Notes: generated by a model from the sequence alone, not told the origin. A stretch of DNA of 64,000 nucleotides from Chrysomallon squamiferum (GCA_012295275.1 CM022674.1:435001-499000); one strand, 5' to 3'; counted from the first letter of the stretch, positions 24,865 to 37,899 are shown. Numbers and translations are program-made.

Positions 24865-25110
24865 CATTATAGTAGTAGTGGTAGCAGTAGTATTAGCTGC
24901 AGTAGTAGTTGTAGTAAGATCATTAGTAGCAGCAGCAGTAGTTGTAATAGTAGTTTAACAGGAGTAGTAGTAGAATTCGAAATAGCAGCTATAACAGAAT
25001 AGCAGTAGTAGCAATAGTAGCATCATCGAAGCAACAGCAACAGCAGCAGCAGCAGCAGTAGTAGTAGCAGTAATAGTAGTTGTAGCTGTTGTAGTTACTG
25101 TCAGCTGTCA
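24865..25110. repeat. Degenerate (AGT)n/(AGC)n array
   Basis: AGT and AGC triplets with interruptions, including a pure AGC block at about 25039-25058. Confidence 0.9.
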
Positions 25111-25277
25111 CTGTACTATTGTACTGTTCCTGCTATTTGGTTCAAGATGACTTTACCTCACAGATCATTCCTCTCAGTTCTTCATTTAGCTGACTCATTT
25201 AAAGTCCTTAATAATATTCTGTGTCGAAATAAAACTACGTTAAAAATAGCCTGTATGGAGTGTTTGGTTAAATCGTT

Positions 25278-25335
25278 TATTTATTTATTTAATTTATTTA
25301 TTTATTTAATTATTTATTTAATTCATCTTCTTCTT

Positions 25336-25366
<31 letters not shown>

Positions 25367-25383
25367 TTATTATTATTATTATA
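25278..25383. repeat. (TTTA)n, (CTT)n, (ATT)n
   Basis: Three adjacent arrays: TTTA/TTTAA, then about 13 CTT units, then ATT units. Confidence 0.93.
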
Positions 25384-25506
25384 TTAAAAGAATATTTTTA
25401 TTTTATTATGTGCTTGTTTCTCTTTGTGTGGTTGGATGGATGTGTAGATGCTTGCACATCAGTCAATGCCACTTTTCATGGGTTTCAGTATAATTATATA
25501 TATAAT

Positions 25507-25551
25507 AACACACACATATACACACATACACACACATACACACACACAGAG

Positions 25552-25578
<27 letters not shown>
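25507..25578. repeat. (CA)n microsatellite
   Basis: CA repeats with CATA and GA interruptions. Confidence 0.93.
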
Positions 25579-25582
<4 letters not shown>

Positions 25583-25739
25583 TGTGCACTCTCTTTTATG
25601 ACCATCTGCAAAACGACGACCGCAATGTATTGGTCAGACATTTTTTTTTTCTTTTTCCTCGTCGTTTGTGCTTTACAACTAGACAAAAAAAAAAAAAAAT
25701 ACATACAATCAAACAAGTGAAGCGAAAACATCGCTAACA

Positions 25740-25990
25740 TTTGTACAATCACTGCATTCAACTCCGTCCATCGTTTGTCCTTTTCGTTCTGACAGACATG
25801 CACCGCCTGATGTCCGCCACACCGGACTCCCGCCACGGACCGGACCTGATAATGGTCATTTACGCGACGGGGCGTCCCGCTTTGCAATCCGGGCACGACA
25901 GACTCTGGGACACATTAGCATTCTTAATGGCGTCCCAAGTCATCGTTATCCGTCGAGACACTGTATATAATAGGTTTCCTTCTGGGCCAG
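25740..25990. other. GC-richer unique island
   Basis: About 250 bp with balanced composition and open frames on both strands. Translations match no family I recognise, and splice borders are not clear. Could be an unrecognised exon or conserved non-coding DNA. Confidence 0.35.
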
Positions 25991-26340
25991 TGCATAACCT
26001 TAGAGAGAAAAAGAAAACAAATTAAAATTAGAGAATGTTATGCTTGATATGGACAGGCATAAACTGAAAAAAAGATAATGATAAAAAAAAAAAAAAGAAA
26101 AAAAAAAAGTAGAAGAATGAAAAGAAAAAGAAATACCGAAAATAATGTCTGCATAAAAAAAGAAAATGAAAAGAAAAAAGAAGAAAGAAAAATGTATTTA
26201 ATTCACTGGCCCGGATTTGAACCCTTGAACCTTTGTAAACGTTCGTTTATGCTGAAGATGAGGAGAAATGATTAAGCCTGACCTTGACAACGAACGATTT
26301 TTATTATCATTTTAATAGTGTAATGGTTTTAGATACAATA

Positions 26341-26341
26341 C

Positions 26342-26408
<67 letters not shown>

Positions 26409-26430
26409 GTAGTAATAGTAATAGTAATAA
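26341..26430. repeat. (AAT)n microsatellite
   Basis: About 22 AAT units followed by AGT/AAT variants. Confidence 0.96.
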
Positions 26431-26654
26431 ACTGAAATAAGAAGACATTTTAAACTGAGACTGAAAGATACTTAGTCTGCAAGTCAGCTATTTGGAATCA
26501 CTCATCTGTCACTAGAAAATGATTTAGAGTTACTGGCCTTTGCTTTTTAAAGTAGATTTTAGTTACATTTTAAAGCAATACATTCTGAACATAATTATTA
26601 GTTATTCCTATTTCCTAGTTACAAATGCGCATATTAATAATCACAAATAGTCAA

Positions 26655-26716
26655 AACACACGCTCACACGCACACACACGCACGCACGCACGCACACACA
26701 CACGCACGCACACACG

Positions 26717-26748
<32 letters not shown>

Positions 26749-26752
26749 CGCG
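26655..26752. repeat. (CA)n/(CACG)n tract
   Basis: CA repeats with many CACG and GCACGCAC variants, ending in CGCGAGCG. Confidence 0.93.
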
Positions 26753-27000
26753 AGCGAAATCCGCGTATCTCCACTGAATTTCGAAGGAATATTTGTTAAC
26801 GGTCCGTCCCGCTTTCATAACAGGACAAATCACGGCTTTGTGTAAATAACATGTCATGCAGCGAGCCAAACAACAAAACGAGAGTTCACCAAGGGTAATG
26901 TCCCCTTTGATCTGTCGCACGCCAGGCGGCGCTCGTGCACTTTTAAGGACCCAATCATTGTCCGGTCATGGACGACGATAAATTACTTCGTCCTGAAAAG
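26753..27000. promoter_or_regulatory. Unique island with TCF-type site
   Basis: About 250 bp of ordinary complexity with a perfect TCF/LEF-type CTTTGATC (26905-26912), an AT-rich AATATTTGTTAAC box and a CCAAT. No coding similarity; candidate regulatory element by composition only. Confidence 0.3.
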
Positions 27001-27640
27001 AAGTTAAAGAAGAAAAAAAAAAGAGGGGGAGGCGGAGGAAGACACGAGAAGGAGGCAGACACGACAGGATTATAATGAAAAGGAGGCGGTTGAAAAATGT
27101 ATGGGGAGAGAAAGAAATACCGAAATGAGTGAATTAACGAAACAAAGAATCAATCATCGGGAAATTCTTTTACACCCAACTGTTCACAGATAATCGAAGC
27201 TGATGAAGCTCATGTTTGGAACGGGAGTTTACGCGACTTCTACAACTCACTGAAGCTCTTGTGAAACGGTGTGGAATAAAACATTTATTAAATGGATGAA
27301 ATACAACAACAATCGTTAGAGAAAAAAAAAAGTGGTCTTTAGATAGATAGATAGATAGATAGACAGATTTATTGATTGATAGATAGATATATAATATAAT
27401 ATAATATATAAACCGTGTACCAAAAGTCAGTTTTTCACTTTCTTTGGGAAGGTAAAAACATAAGATCTACATTTGCTAATCGGAGATAGGTTACCTCATA
27501 ATGTAGCGCATCTGTGATCGATATTTTACTCGGAATTTTAACATCTGACATACAATTAGCGTTATAATACATTTATGATGATTTAGCAAGCCACAGATAA
27601 AAAAAAAGGTCATAATCGTTATTTTTAATTTCCTTTTTGA
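27000..27640. other. Intergenic stretch, no gene seen
   Basis: Purine-rich GAGG block at about 27008-27060 and (GATA)n at about 27340-27365. Otherwise unremarkable. Confidence 0.55.
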
Positions 27641-27810
27641 TTTTTATCGGCTGATTTTTGTTCTCGAATGTTCTGTGCCACGGAGCACGCGGTGTAATGT
27701 ATTCACGGAAACAGATCGGATCAAAGCCCGCAGCGACCGTGTCAAGTGGCGCCATCTGTTATTGATACGTGTCAGTTTCCGTTAGATGTTACAGGGCGGT
27801 ACCTGTGGAA
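27640..27810. promoter_or_regulatory. Unique island with CACGCG and GATCAAAG
   Basis: Contains class C CACGCG (27686-27691) and TCF-type GATCAAAG (27719-27726) within about 40 bp in sequence of normal complexity. Confidence 0.3.
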
Positions 27811-27834
27811 TATGTAAATTACTGCACTAGTTAA

Positions 27835-27845
27835 TAAAAATAATA

Positions 27846-27884
<39 letters not shown>

Positions 27885-27916
27885 GCAGTACTAATATAAT
27901 AAGTATGTGGTATCAG

Positions 27917-27998
<82 letters not shown>
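27835..27998. repeat. (AAT)n and (GA)n arrays
   Basis: AAT-rich tract at 27835-27890 and about 40 GA units at 27919-27998. Confidence 0.96.
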
Positions 27999-28002
<4 letters not shown>

Positions 28003-28199
28003 ACACGTCAGTTCTCTGTATTATTAAGCTAATTTTCTGCGTGCGTTAAATAACATCATCACAATCATTTTCCTCATCATTATTAAATGGAGATATGAGT
28101 AAATAAATAAGTAATGTTTTGTTTCGATTATTTGGTCTGGTAATTTAGATATACTTTTCACAGAGAGAAAAAAAAATAATAATAAAACTAAAACAATAA

Positions 28200-28202
28200 C
28201 AG

Positions 28203-28237
<35 letters not shown>

Positions 28238-28325
28238 AAATGAATCAATTATTATAATAAAAAAAAATAATAATGCAAGGGACATAACTGTTAAATAATT
28301 GTTTTATTTTTAATTAGATTATGGC

Positions 28326-28367
<42 letters not shown>

Positions 28368-28470
28368 AGGTACCAATAGTAGTAATATAGTACTGATTGT
28401 AGTAATAGTAGAAGCAGTAACAGGAGTAGTTGTAGTATAATAGTAGTAGTAGCAGCAGCATTAATTGTAG
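28200..28470. repeat. (AAAT)n, (TTA)n and AGT triplets
   Basis: AAAT at 28203-28237, TTA at 28326-28366 and a degenerate AGT/AGC tract at 28375-28475. Confidence 0.92.
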
Positions 28471-28932
28471 TAGTAAATAAAATAAGTTCTGACAACTCTT
28501 ATTTTCAGATATTTAAAACATATATTTTGGATATGTGTATTTTCATAAATCTATAATACAGTGAGCTAGAACAAAACTTAGCCTAGCTCAGCTATCCACA
28601 GCCGACTTCAGCCGAGAAAAACCGAATATATCCGAATATATCCGAATAAACCGTAAGCTGAACAAATCAATTAAAGCAGATCAAATATATTACTTTACTT
28701 TCCATAATTTCTATAATATTCTTTTCTTTCATTCCGCTATATTTGTAGATTAACAGTGAGAGAAAGATCTGAAAAATTAGACTGACATAGTCATTTATAA
28801 ATTTTGGTGATAATTGAAATGATTTTATTAACAGAATAATTTTATTATCCCAGAATTATAAATAAATTATTTTGTTTCTTTTTCTTTGTTTTGTTTTTCT
28901 CTTTACCATATTTTCTTTGTCTTCATTTTATT

Positions 28933-28938
<6 letters not shown>

Positions 28939-29008
<70 letters not shown>
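28939..29008. repeat. (CT)n microsatellite
   Basis: About 35 perfect CT units. The following 300 bp (to about 29330) is A-rich with a short (CTTT)n. Confidence 0.97.
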
Positions 29009-29012
<4 letters not shown>

Positions 29013-29369
29013 TTAAAATCCTTAACATCGGAGTAGGCACAAAGAAAACGTAATAAAATGTAATAAATTAATAAATTAACACGAAATGAAAGAAAACAAA
29101 TTAAAAACACAACTAAAACCAGATTAAATAAACTGATTAATCAATAAAACTAAGTAATAAAATGGCAAAGAGACGGAAAATAAGAAGAAATTAAATTAAA
29201 TTTAAAAAAAAAAGAAGAAAAGAACAGGATGAAAAAAGAAAAGGAAAAAAGAAATTCAAGAACAAATTAATTTAAAACGAATTAATATATAAGTATTTTC
29301 TTTCTTTCTTTCTTTCTTTCTTTATTTCCTATCGTTTTTTCCTATCGTATCATTTCAGTCGCTTTGTTT

Positions 29370-29535
29370 ATTTTTCCCATGCCGCACGAGGCCACGGGGT
29401 CAGCGCATTCCAGCGCACGTGACACGTAATTTATTAGCTCGCGCAGGTCACAGCGCGTGATCGGTAATTGCTGATACCTCGCGAGGTCGCGACACACAGC
29501 AGGTGATTCATTGCGCGATCCAAAATAGTTCCCAC
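29370..29535. promoter_or_regulatory. Unique CG-rich island with several HES-type sites
   Basis: In about 165 bp it holds CACGAG (29385-29390), CACGTG (29416-29421) and CGCGTG (29454-29459, CACGCG on the other strand), plus GGTAATTGC, a homeodomain-type site. GC-rich against very AT-rich flanks. No coding potential recognised. Confidence 0.4.
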
Positions 29536-29589
29536 TGTATTTATCTCAATGAGTCATATTCTTGCATTGTGGTTTATCGATCTGCAGCT

Positions 29590-30140
29590 GAAAAAAAAAA
29601 AAAAATAATAAATAAAAATAAAAAAAATAAAATAAAAAAAATAAAATAAAACATCCCTACCACAAAAAAGACAACAACAGCAACAACAACGTTATTGTAA
29701 CAAAAAGGAAGGAAAAGGCGGATGATTCATGAATATGGCGACATGAAATGACACACCAGCATGCGATATTTTTAGTTAGAAACGGTGGAGAAAATAATGA
29801 AAGAAAGAAAGAATGAATGAATGACTAACAGAACATTTGTGTGGCAGTATGAATGAATGAAAAGAATGAATATCTATTTATTAAAAAGTTAAAAAAATTC
29901 TTCGAATATTAAAACGTGGAGATTTTGTTTTTTTTTTTTTTTGAAGAAGAAAATAATATTTGAAGAAGTTACTCATTATTAACCACATTTGACTGTTTTG
30001 TTTGTAACATATGGAATTCAACTGCACGTTATGTCGTTAGAATGGTATCAGAATGAGTATGCAACGTTACAGGAACAACAACCACAAGAATAATGATTAA
30101 AATAAAAGAAGAACAAGAATCAGAACAACATACCAGCAGC

Positions 30141-30171
<31 letters not shown>

Positions 30172-30741
30172 TTAATAATAAGTAGAATTTGACTCAACGT
30201 AAACAAAAAATTAGTAGCAGTAGTAGTTGTTGTAGTAGGTGTATGTAATAAAATCGGTTCTAGTAGCAGTGGAAATCGCAGTAGTAATAGTAGTTGCCGC
30301 AGTGGTAGTGGTATCGGCAGTAGGAGTAGGACACGTTGTAGTTACTAAAAATCGGGTTTCTCACGACTAGTTCCGAAGTGCTTTGTCTACAGCGATTGTT
30401 TCTTTACGGAAAGGTATCAGTTAACAATAGCTTACGTCACCTTGACACCAGGCATCTTATTATAACAATAGTACATTAGTGAGAACAAATACATTTATTT
30501 CTTACTGTTTGTTCAAATGTTTGACTGAAGATTTTATTTTTCATTCTTTTCAAATTTTTGACAACTGTTTGTTACTGATTTTATTTTCAAATACCAACAC
30601 TGCGCAAAAAAAAAAAAAAAAAAAATCGAAAAACAAACAAAAAAAAAAAACAAGAAAAAAAACATAGATACATAAATAGCTTGCCCACCCTCCCCAACAC
30701 AAACACACACCCACTTTATATCGTCAGCACAACACATTTTT

Positions 30742-30774
<33 letters not shown>

Positions 30775-31055
30775 TAAACCTATTTTTGTATGAAATATCT
30801 TTTTCCTCTATTCTATTTATTCTTATTTTAATATCACAAATACATCCCATAATCTTGTGCTCATAAACCGTATCACATTATTGTAATCTCGTTTCATTTT
30901 TTTTAGATGTCTTTTGCAAACCCTTGCTGTGTAATATTTAATATAAAGTCAACACTATCTTGATATTTGGTTTGGGAAATAAAAAATAAAAAAAAATAAT
31001 AATAATAAAAGCAGGAGAAATAGAAAAGTAATGAGCAAGTCGTGCAAAATTAGTT
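29590..31055. other. Intergenic stretch dominated by A/T runs and triplets
   Basis: AAAT/AAAAT tract at 29590-29650, (AAC)n at about 30137-30170, degenerate AGT tract at 30206-30345, poly-A at 30606-30625 and poly-T at 30746-30773. No gene seen. Confidence 0.65.
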
Positions 31056-31059
31056 TCGC

Positions 31060-31300
31060 CTCGATTTCACAAAAGAAGCAATCGCGCGTCGCACGTGCGG
31101 TCAGTCCCGGTACGTGATCGGAGCAGATTTAATTACGGGGCAGCCTGCCACGCATGTGAAATAAACCTCAATATGGCCGGTTTTGTGAAATAGTTGTAAT
31201 CTTAAAATTGCATGCTTGGACATGTTTGTGGTTTTTATCAGTTTCTCCACTTGTTTAACCAGATTGTGCACGTATTTGTGTATACACATGCGCGTGAAAT
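31060..31300. promoter_or_regulatory. Unique island with GCACGTGC and TTTAATTA
   Basis: GCACGTGC at 31091-31098 followed within about 45 bp by GATTTAATTACGG, a homeodomain-type core, then non-repetitive sequence. Motif content resembles the 29.4-kb island. Confidence 0.3.
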
Positions 31301-31361
31301 TAGTATTTAAGGATAGAATTTAAAATAGGAAAATATACGGAATAACAGATACATCGAAATT

Positions 31362-31366
<5 letters not shown>

Positions 31367-31430
<64 letters not shown>
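31367..31430. repeat. (GA)n microsatellite
   Basis: About 31 GA units. Confidence 0.97.
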
Positions 31431-31432
<2 letters not shown>

Positions 31433-31739
31433 GAAACAGCGTTAAAAAATAACAAGAAAACAGTAAAAAAAAAAATATAATAAAAAAAAAATATATAAGA
31501 AACGAAAATTTGCTGCATCGAAAACAGATGTAACACCTGTACACACCCGGAAAAATAATCCACTTATGTTTTACGTTTTATAAACATGAGTCACTGGGAA
31601 CAGTGAGATAAACCCGTCGTGTAAACGAGATAAAATTGCAAAATAAAATTTCTTAAGGGCTTTGGTACTCGTATAAATGCACTCAAGATTTAGTTTATTC
31701 AATCGACGAATTCCGGAGACAGTTTAAACAGATCGACTG

Positions 31740-31850
31740 GTATCAAACCCTGAAGGCCACGTTTTAATTACCGGGGGAAGGTAATTACCGGCAGAAAAAC
31801 CGGTCCAATTAATCAAAGTGATAGGTGAATTCATTTAGCTGTTATTTTAT
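31740..31850. promoter_or_regulatory. Homeodomain-type direct repeat
   Basis: TAATTACCGG occurs twice, at about 31768 and 31786, followed by AACCGGTCCAATTAATCAAAG. Paired TAATTA cores in a unique context are typical of homeodomain-bound enhancers; inference only. Confidence 0.35.
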
Positions 31851-31928
31851 TTATAATTGTTTGCTTAAAATATTTGCCAGTTAATGTTTTATTCTTATGG
31901 TTATTTTTTTCTTTATTCTCTTATTCTT

Positions 31929-32042
31929 GTTGTTGTTGTTTTTTTTAGTTATTGTTATTTTTATTGTTTTAGTTCTTGTTATTATTGTTATTGTTGTTGT
32001 TGTTGTTGTTGTTGTTGCTGTTGTCGTCGTTGTTCTTGTTAA
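31929..32042. repeat. (TTG)n/(TTA)n triplet array
   Basis: TTG-rich triplets, the longest pure block at about 31990-32018. Confidence 0.9.
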
Positions 32043-32284
32043 TTGTCACATCAAAATCACAATCATTTGGAGAGAAAGTAAAATAATAATTCACAAGATG
32101 AAACGAAAAAGAAATAATTTGGTTGGAACGGGAAACAGGCGCTCAAATTAACAGATGGCGGCATTAATACTGGTGGGTGGAGTCTGGGCTGGGTTTTCAT
32201 TAAACACGCAAATCTTTCAACAGGACAGCGTGCAGTTTTATAAACAAGGGCGTACCCTTCATTCCGTTTTCTTACTTCTGTACA

Positions 32285-32663
<379 letters not shown>

Positions 32664-32689
32664 GTTTTTCCCCGTCTAACTCTTTTTTA

Positions 32690-33080
32690 CCTCAACCACC
32701 CCACCTTGGTCTTCGTGATTCGCCGCTAAGAGCGAACAAACGACAATAGTTACAACAGCCTCTTTAGCTGTGTTGAATGAGAAAACGATCTGTTTGCGTT
32801 GTCAGTGCTGTGGTAACTTTACCCGGGCGAAAACCAGCATTCACTCCGCGTGCAGCTATTGAAGCACAGAGCTGACCCTTCGTCTTCACTCCAGAACGTC
32901 AGAACAGGCAGACACACACAGACACACAGACACGGGTGTGTGCTTCTGTCCACGGCAAGGTATCGACGTAAGTTATGCAGGTAAATAAACGTTCACCTGA
33001 CAGGCACACAGTCCCACGGAACTCGGGTTTCACTGTACACATTCCGTGCACCGAAGAACTTGTCTGCTGACGTTTTCGTA
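32690..33080. other. Unique intergenic island
   Basis: About 390 bp of normal complexity with no recognised coding domain. It includes a CGCGTG (about 32848) and a short (CACAGA)n. Could be regulatory; no direct support. Confidence 0.4.
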
Positions 33081-33877
33081 TGTCATGTAAATAATGTAAA
33101 TAATGTTATGTAATTATTTGAAATGTATGTGAGTGTATGGTGTATGTGTGCCTGTATGTACGTGTGGATGTATGGCTATATACGCATTTTATGTATGTAT
33201 GAGTAGTGTATGTATTTATGTATCTATGTATGTATATCTGAATATGTGTTATTATTTATTTTATATATATATTTTTTTAATTTTACTTTGTTGTTGTTAT
33301 TGTTGTTTTTAATTAAAAGCTAATATGAATATAGTATATAACACTCCACTTACTGAAATAACATATATACAGTAGTAAATACATATCTGCATATAACACA
33401 CTCATATATAAATAGATATACTACTATAAATAGTTCACAATGTACTTAGGATGACTGGCCTAATTAATTTCATGTTATTTACAAGATATAACTGTCGTTA
33501 ACAGTTACATATGTTTAAAAAAAAGTAAATAAATAAAAAATAAATAAAAAATAAATAAAAAATAAAAAATAAATAAAAAATAAAAAATCAAGATAAGGAG
33601 GACATACGCGGAATAACATTTTTCACTTCCTCATTGTGACGTCATTTCACAGACAATTTGTATCCCCGCGGTTTCCTGAGATAACAATCACTACAAACCA
33701 CTTATGTTAATAAATATAACATTCTTTATCGTCATCATAAAAATAGTTTTAAAAATATTTAACAACTATATATATATATAGATAGATAAATAGATAAATA
33801 AAAGAAAAAACAACTAGCTTTCAAATATGTAAATAACTCTCATATGAGCTTAAATATTTTATCTTGACTGATTACTG

Positions 33878-33973
<96 letters not shown>

Positions 33974-35629
33974 CTATTTCTATTATTATTTCTGTTATTA
34001 TTATTATTATTTTGAATACTTATGTATTATGTCCAATAATTTCATTTTGATGAGCAGTTTTCAATTCTAATAATAATATCAAGATAACAAGTAATTAGAT
34101 TACATCAGATATATTTAAATAATAAAATCTAACAAAAACCCAGCAAATGATATTCTGATATGAATAACAGCTATAAAGGTATTTTATGAGAATTTTTCTT
34201 ATGTATATTTATGTAAATGTACATGGTTATCTCAAATGAAATCGACTCCATTATGTAAACTTAGAAACATGCTTTTCAAAACAGCGCCATGGAATTAATA
34301 ATTTATGTAGAAAACTTGAATGTGCAAGTATATATATATATACATATACATATATACATACATACACACATGTAAAACTGGAGAGAGAGAGGGGGAGAGA
34401 GAGGGGTGAGACAGAGAGACAGAGAGAGAGAGTTTGTGTGTGTGTATGTATTTCTGTTTGAAATACGTCTGTTTGTACATTTGATCATTTATTCATGGAT
34501 CTGTCTGTCTGTCTGTCTCTGTGTGTGTGAGTGTGTGTGTCTGGATATATACAGGTGCATATACAAATCGTATGCATGTGTGTTTCTATGCGTTTGTTTG
34601 CGTGAGTATATGTGTGTGTGTAGCTCTGTCTTTTTGCATGTATGTAATATATGAATGAATAATTAAACAAAAAAGAAACAAACAAACAATAACAACTATA
34701 ACAAAATATATAAAGAAAGAAAGAAAGAAGGAAATAAAGATGAACAAAAAAAAAAAAAAAAAAAAAAAAAAAACACACCTCCTGCTTTAAAACAAAAACT
34801 TTCTAACCTGTTTATTAAACTAAAAGCGTGAGAAAAGAAAAGATTAAAATCGGACCTCACCTAAGACTTTTTCCATTAAACCCTGTAACCATGTTCAGTT
34901 TAGCCTTTCACTCTTTACATTTTTTCTTCCTTTTGGTCGTTTTTATTGCTCGCGATTATTTAAAAGATCAAAAGAGGATGACGACGAAAAAAAAATGATA
35001 AAAAAACAAGAAAGAAAAAAAATTAGCCTTTTGTCCCATAACAAGGTCACTGGTATTGAGGACGGATGCACTATGTAAATGTAGTTTTGTTTTTAAGGCA
35101 TGCGCAAACATTACAGTCTAAATTTGGCTTCTATCGGTACCGAAGAATTAAAACATAAATAAATAAATAAAAAGAAAAAGAGAGAAAGAAAACCAAATAG
35201 GAAAGAAACAACTGTTTCAAAAAAATAAAATAAAACAAAACAAAATAAATAAATAAATAAATAAAATAATAAAATAAAATAATAATAATAATAATAATAA
35301 TAATAATTACAAATCATTTTTCAGTTTCTAAGCTATTTAAATGATACAATTGAATATTATTTGGCAACATTCTAAATATTAATTAATAATTTGAAAAATA
35401 ATTACAGATAATTACGTACTTACACGCACATACAGACAGAGATACATTCATACATACAACCTTTTGATGTTTCCCGCAAAAAGAAGAAAATTAAAAATCG
35501 TATAAATCTGCATCCAAAATATTTAGTTTCATTCAATTATGTTTTTATATAAAAAACAAATTCTCTTCTTTTTCTTCATTCCTTTTAAAAAAAAAAAAAA
35601 AAAAAAAATATATATAGGCTATCAAGTAA

Positions 35630-35680
<51 letters not shown>

Positions 35681-35900
35681 AAGAAAAATAAAAAGAAAAC
35701 ATGAAAAAACCCATTAATTTAATTCATTTTAAGCAGTAGGTCACCCTGTAAATGTGCAATAAATTCTGGAGTCTATTGTGTTGTTTTGTGCACACAGTAA
35801 ATTTTACCTAATTTTCAGCATCAAATTTGCATTCTAAACGTGGGAAACAGCATCTGACGTTTCCTTGTCAACCCGCGACAGTCAAAGTACACACAGATGT
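33081..35900. other. AT-rich intergenic stretch with many simple repeats
   Basis: Main arrays: GTAT/TATG tract (33125-33240), AAAT (33525-33590), (TTA)n then (AGT)n (33880-33973), GA-rich tract (34381-34434), TCTG/GT tract (34500-34545), poly-A (34747-34773), (AAAT)/(AAT) (35240-35307) and poly-A (35588-35608 and 35628-35680). One TGACGTCA at 33637-33644. No gene seen. Confidence 0.7.
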
Positions 35901-35937
35901 ATGGACTGTCTGTTAAATAATTTTCTTTCTCTTTTTT

Positions 35938-35938
35938 T

Positions 35939-35998
<60 letters not shown>

Positions 35999-36129
35999 GC
36001 GATTGCTGTGGTTGTTCTTGTTAATGTTGTTGTTATTATTATTATTACGGTTATTACTGATGACACTTTTTATTATTGTTCTTGTTGTTGCTATTATTTA
36101 TTTGTTTGTTTTATTATTATTGTTATTGC

Positions 36130-36199
<70 letters not shown>

Positions 36200-36230
36200 T
36201 AATTAATTAATTAATTTATTTATTTATTTT
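35938..36230. repeat. (TTG)n then (TTA)n array
   Basis: About 20 TTG units to 36000, mixed triplets, then TTA units to 36195, then TTAA/TTTA. Long Leu, Val/Ile and Thr frames are artefacts. Confidence 0.95.
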
Positions 36231-36404
36231 ATTTTATTTTTTAATTTTCTTAACTGATTTGTCTTGAAAACGAAAGATTTGTTTTTAATCCTATGCCTTT
36301 GAAATAAAAAAAAAGGCCAAAAAAAAAAAAACCATTTCGTTTATATATTTTTCTTCTTTTCCATTATTATTTTTTTCTTGCTTTCTTTCGTTTTTATTCT
36401 AGCA

Positions 36405-36436
<32 letters not shown>

Positions 36437-37250
36437 CGATTATTTATTCCTTTTTTTTATCCCTTTGGGACGAAAATTTCAAGAAAAAAAAATGAAAAAG
36501 AAAGAAAGAAAGAATCTGATTTTAGTTTAAACACCCGATCAGGTTTCCGAAATGTTTTAGTGCGTTGTAAATTAACAAAGAGAATTCCAAGCCAAAGCTG
36601 TGACAAATCTGACTGTCTTCCTCAAACAAAGAATTTATGTCAGAGTGTCTGATGCATGGTACACCTAGCATTTTATCATCGAAGGTAAAAAACGAGGAAA
36701 TGAGGCTTGAGAAGCTGATGATAGCAGAATCTGATAAAAAAAAATTAAAAAAAGTGAAACGTTTTAAGACCAGCGTCTTTCTCGTTCGTCCTTTTCTCCG
36801 ATTTTCTGAATCATTTCTCTGTAGGTCGCATTTTTTTTTCTCTCTTTATAAAAATTGTGTTCGTTATTTCTCAGTGCGTACTGTTTTTGTATAATATATC
36901 ATTCACTCTGTGTTCACTCTGTTTCTTTCTTTCTTTCACTTTCTGTCTCTTTCTGAATCTTTCTTTCTATCTCTCTCTCACTCTAGCTCTGTTTCTTTCA
37001 CTTTTCCTTGTTTCTTTCTCCTCTTTCTGTCGCTATCTTTCTTTCTATCCCCGTTTTTCTAACTGTCTCTCTCTGTCTACTTATCTATCTACATATCTAT
37101 TTATCTATTTGTTTATCCATCTCTCTCTCTCTACTTATCTACCGATCCATCCAGCCAACCATATCTGATTAGTCTTCACTGAAACACAAAGACAAGAACT
37201 GGTTTGGTTACAAATACATTATCACCACTTCCTTTATATCTCCTTCTCCT
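36231..37250. other. Intergenic stretch, no gene seen
   Basis: Poly-T at 36408-36431, then a CTTT/CTCT-rich pyrimidine tract and a (TATC)n-like block at about 36910-37140. Short open frames do not match known proteins. Confidence 0.55.
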
Positions 37251-37327
37251 CCTCCTTCTTCTTCTTCTTCTTCTTCTTCTTCTTCTTCTTCTTCTTCTTC
37301 TTCTTCTTCTTCTTCTTCTTCTTCTTC
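37250..37327. repeat. (CTT)n array
   Basis: About 24 CTT units. The poly-Glu minus-strand frame is its translation. Confidence 0.96.
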
Positions 37328-37899
37328 AGGTAAATTCACTAATATTACTCCTGTGAGATCCTTAAATACAATTATGTCACTCATGGAAGACATTTGATTA
37401 TTCGCGGTCTTCTGCTGCTCTGACTAATTGCTAAAAATATGTTTTTGTTCCCCTCCTCCCTTCAAATCACTGCCGCCTCAATTTGACAGCAATCCCGGTC
37501 CTAAAGCATTCCTGGGATGATGCCCAAAATAAGTCTTGCATGAAACGTTCTGAAAACTCGGGGTGCTACGTAATCGTTTTTGTTTGAAAATCAGCTCCCG
37601 AACTATTCGTGGATCTCTTAGACGTGGACCTCAGGTACTCGATCCAAAACTTCTGTATGACGTAATTCTGAATGGTCCAAAACACGTTTTCCTTCTTTTA
37701 CATCAAAGTTCCCTGTTGTACAGTCCGATGTTTAGGACGTTGGTCTACTCTACGTGGAGCTGAAACCACAAAAAACAAAACAAAAAAACAAAAAAACAAA
37801 ACAAAAAAAAACAAGGGATAAAAACAAACAAAAACATAGAAAAATATATATATCTATTGACTCGTGTAAAATATCTGTTATATTTATGAGAAATATTTT

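Noticed and set aside
24592-25002. 136-codon plus-strand frame
   Set aside because: Second half is an AGT/AGC repeat and the first half matches no known family; kept only as a possible regulatory island.
26205-26260. tRNA-like B box GGTTCAAATCC on the minus strand
   Set aside because: No A box or cloverleaf could be found upstream, so no tRNA or SINE call.
37563-37763. 66-codon plus-strand frame near repeat copy A
   Set aside because: No family recognised and too short to support alone.
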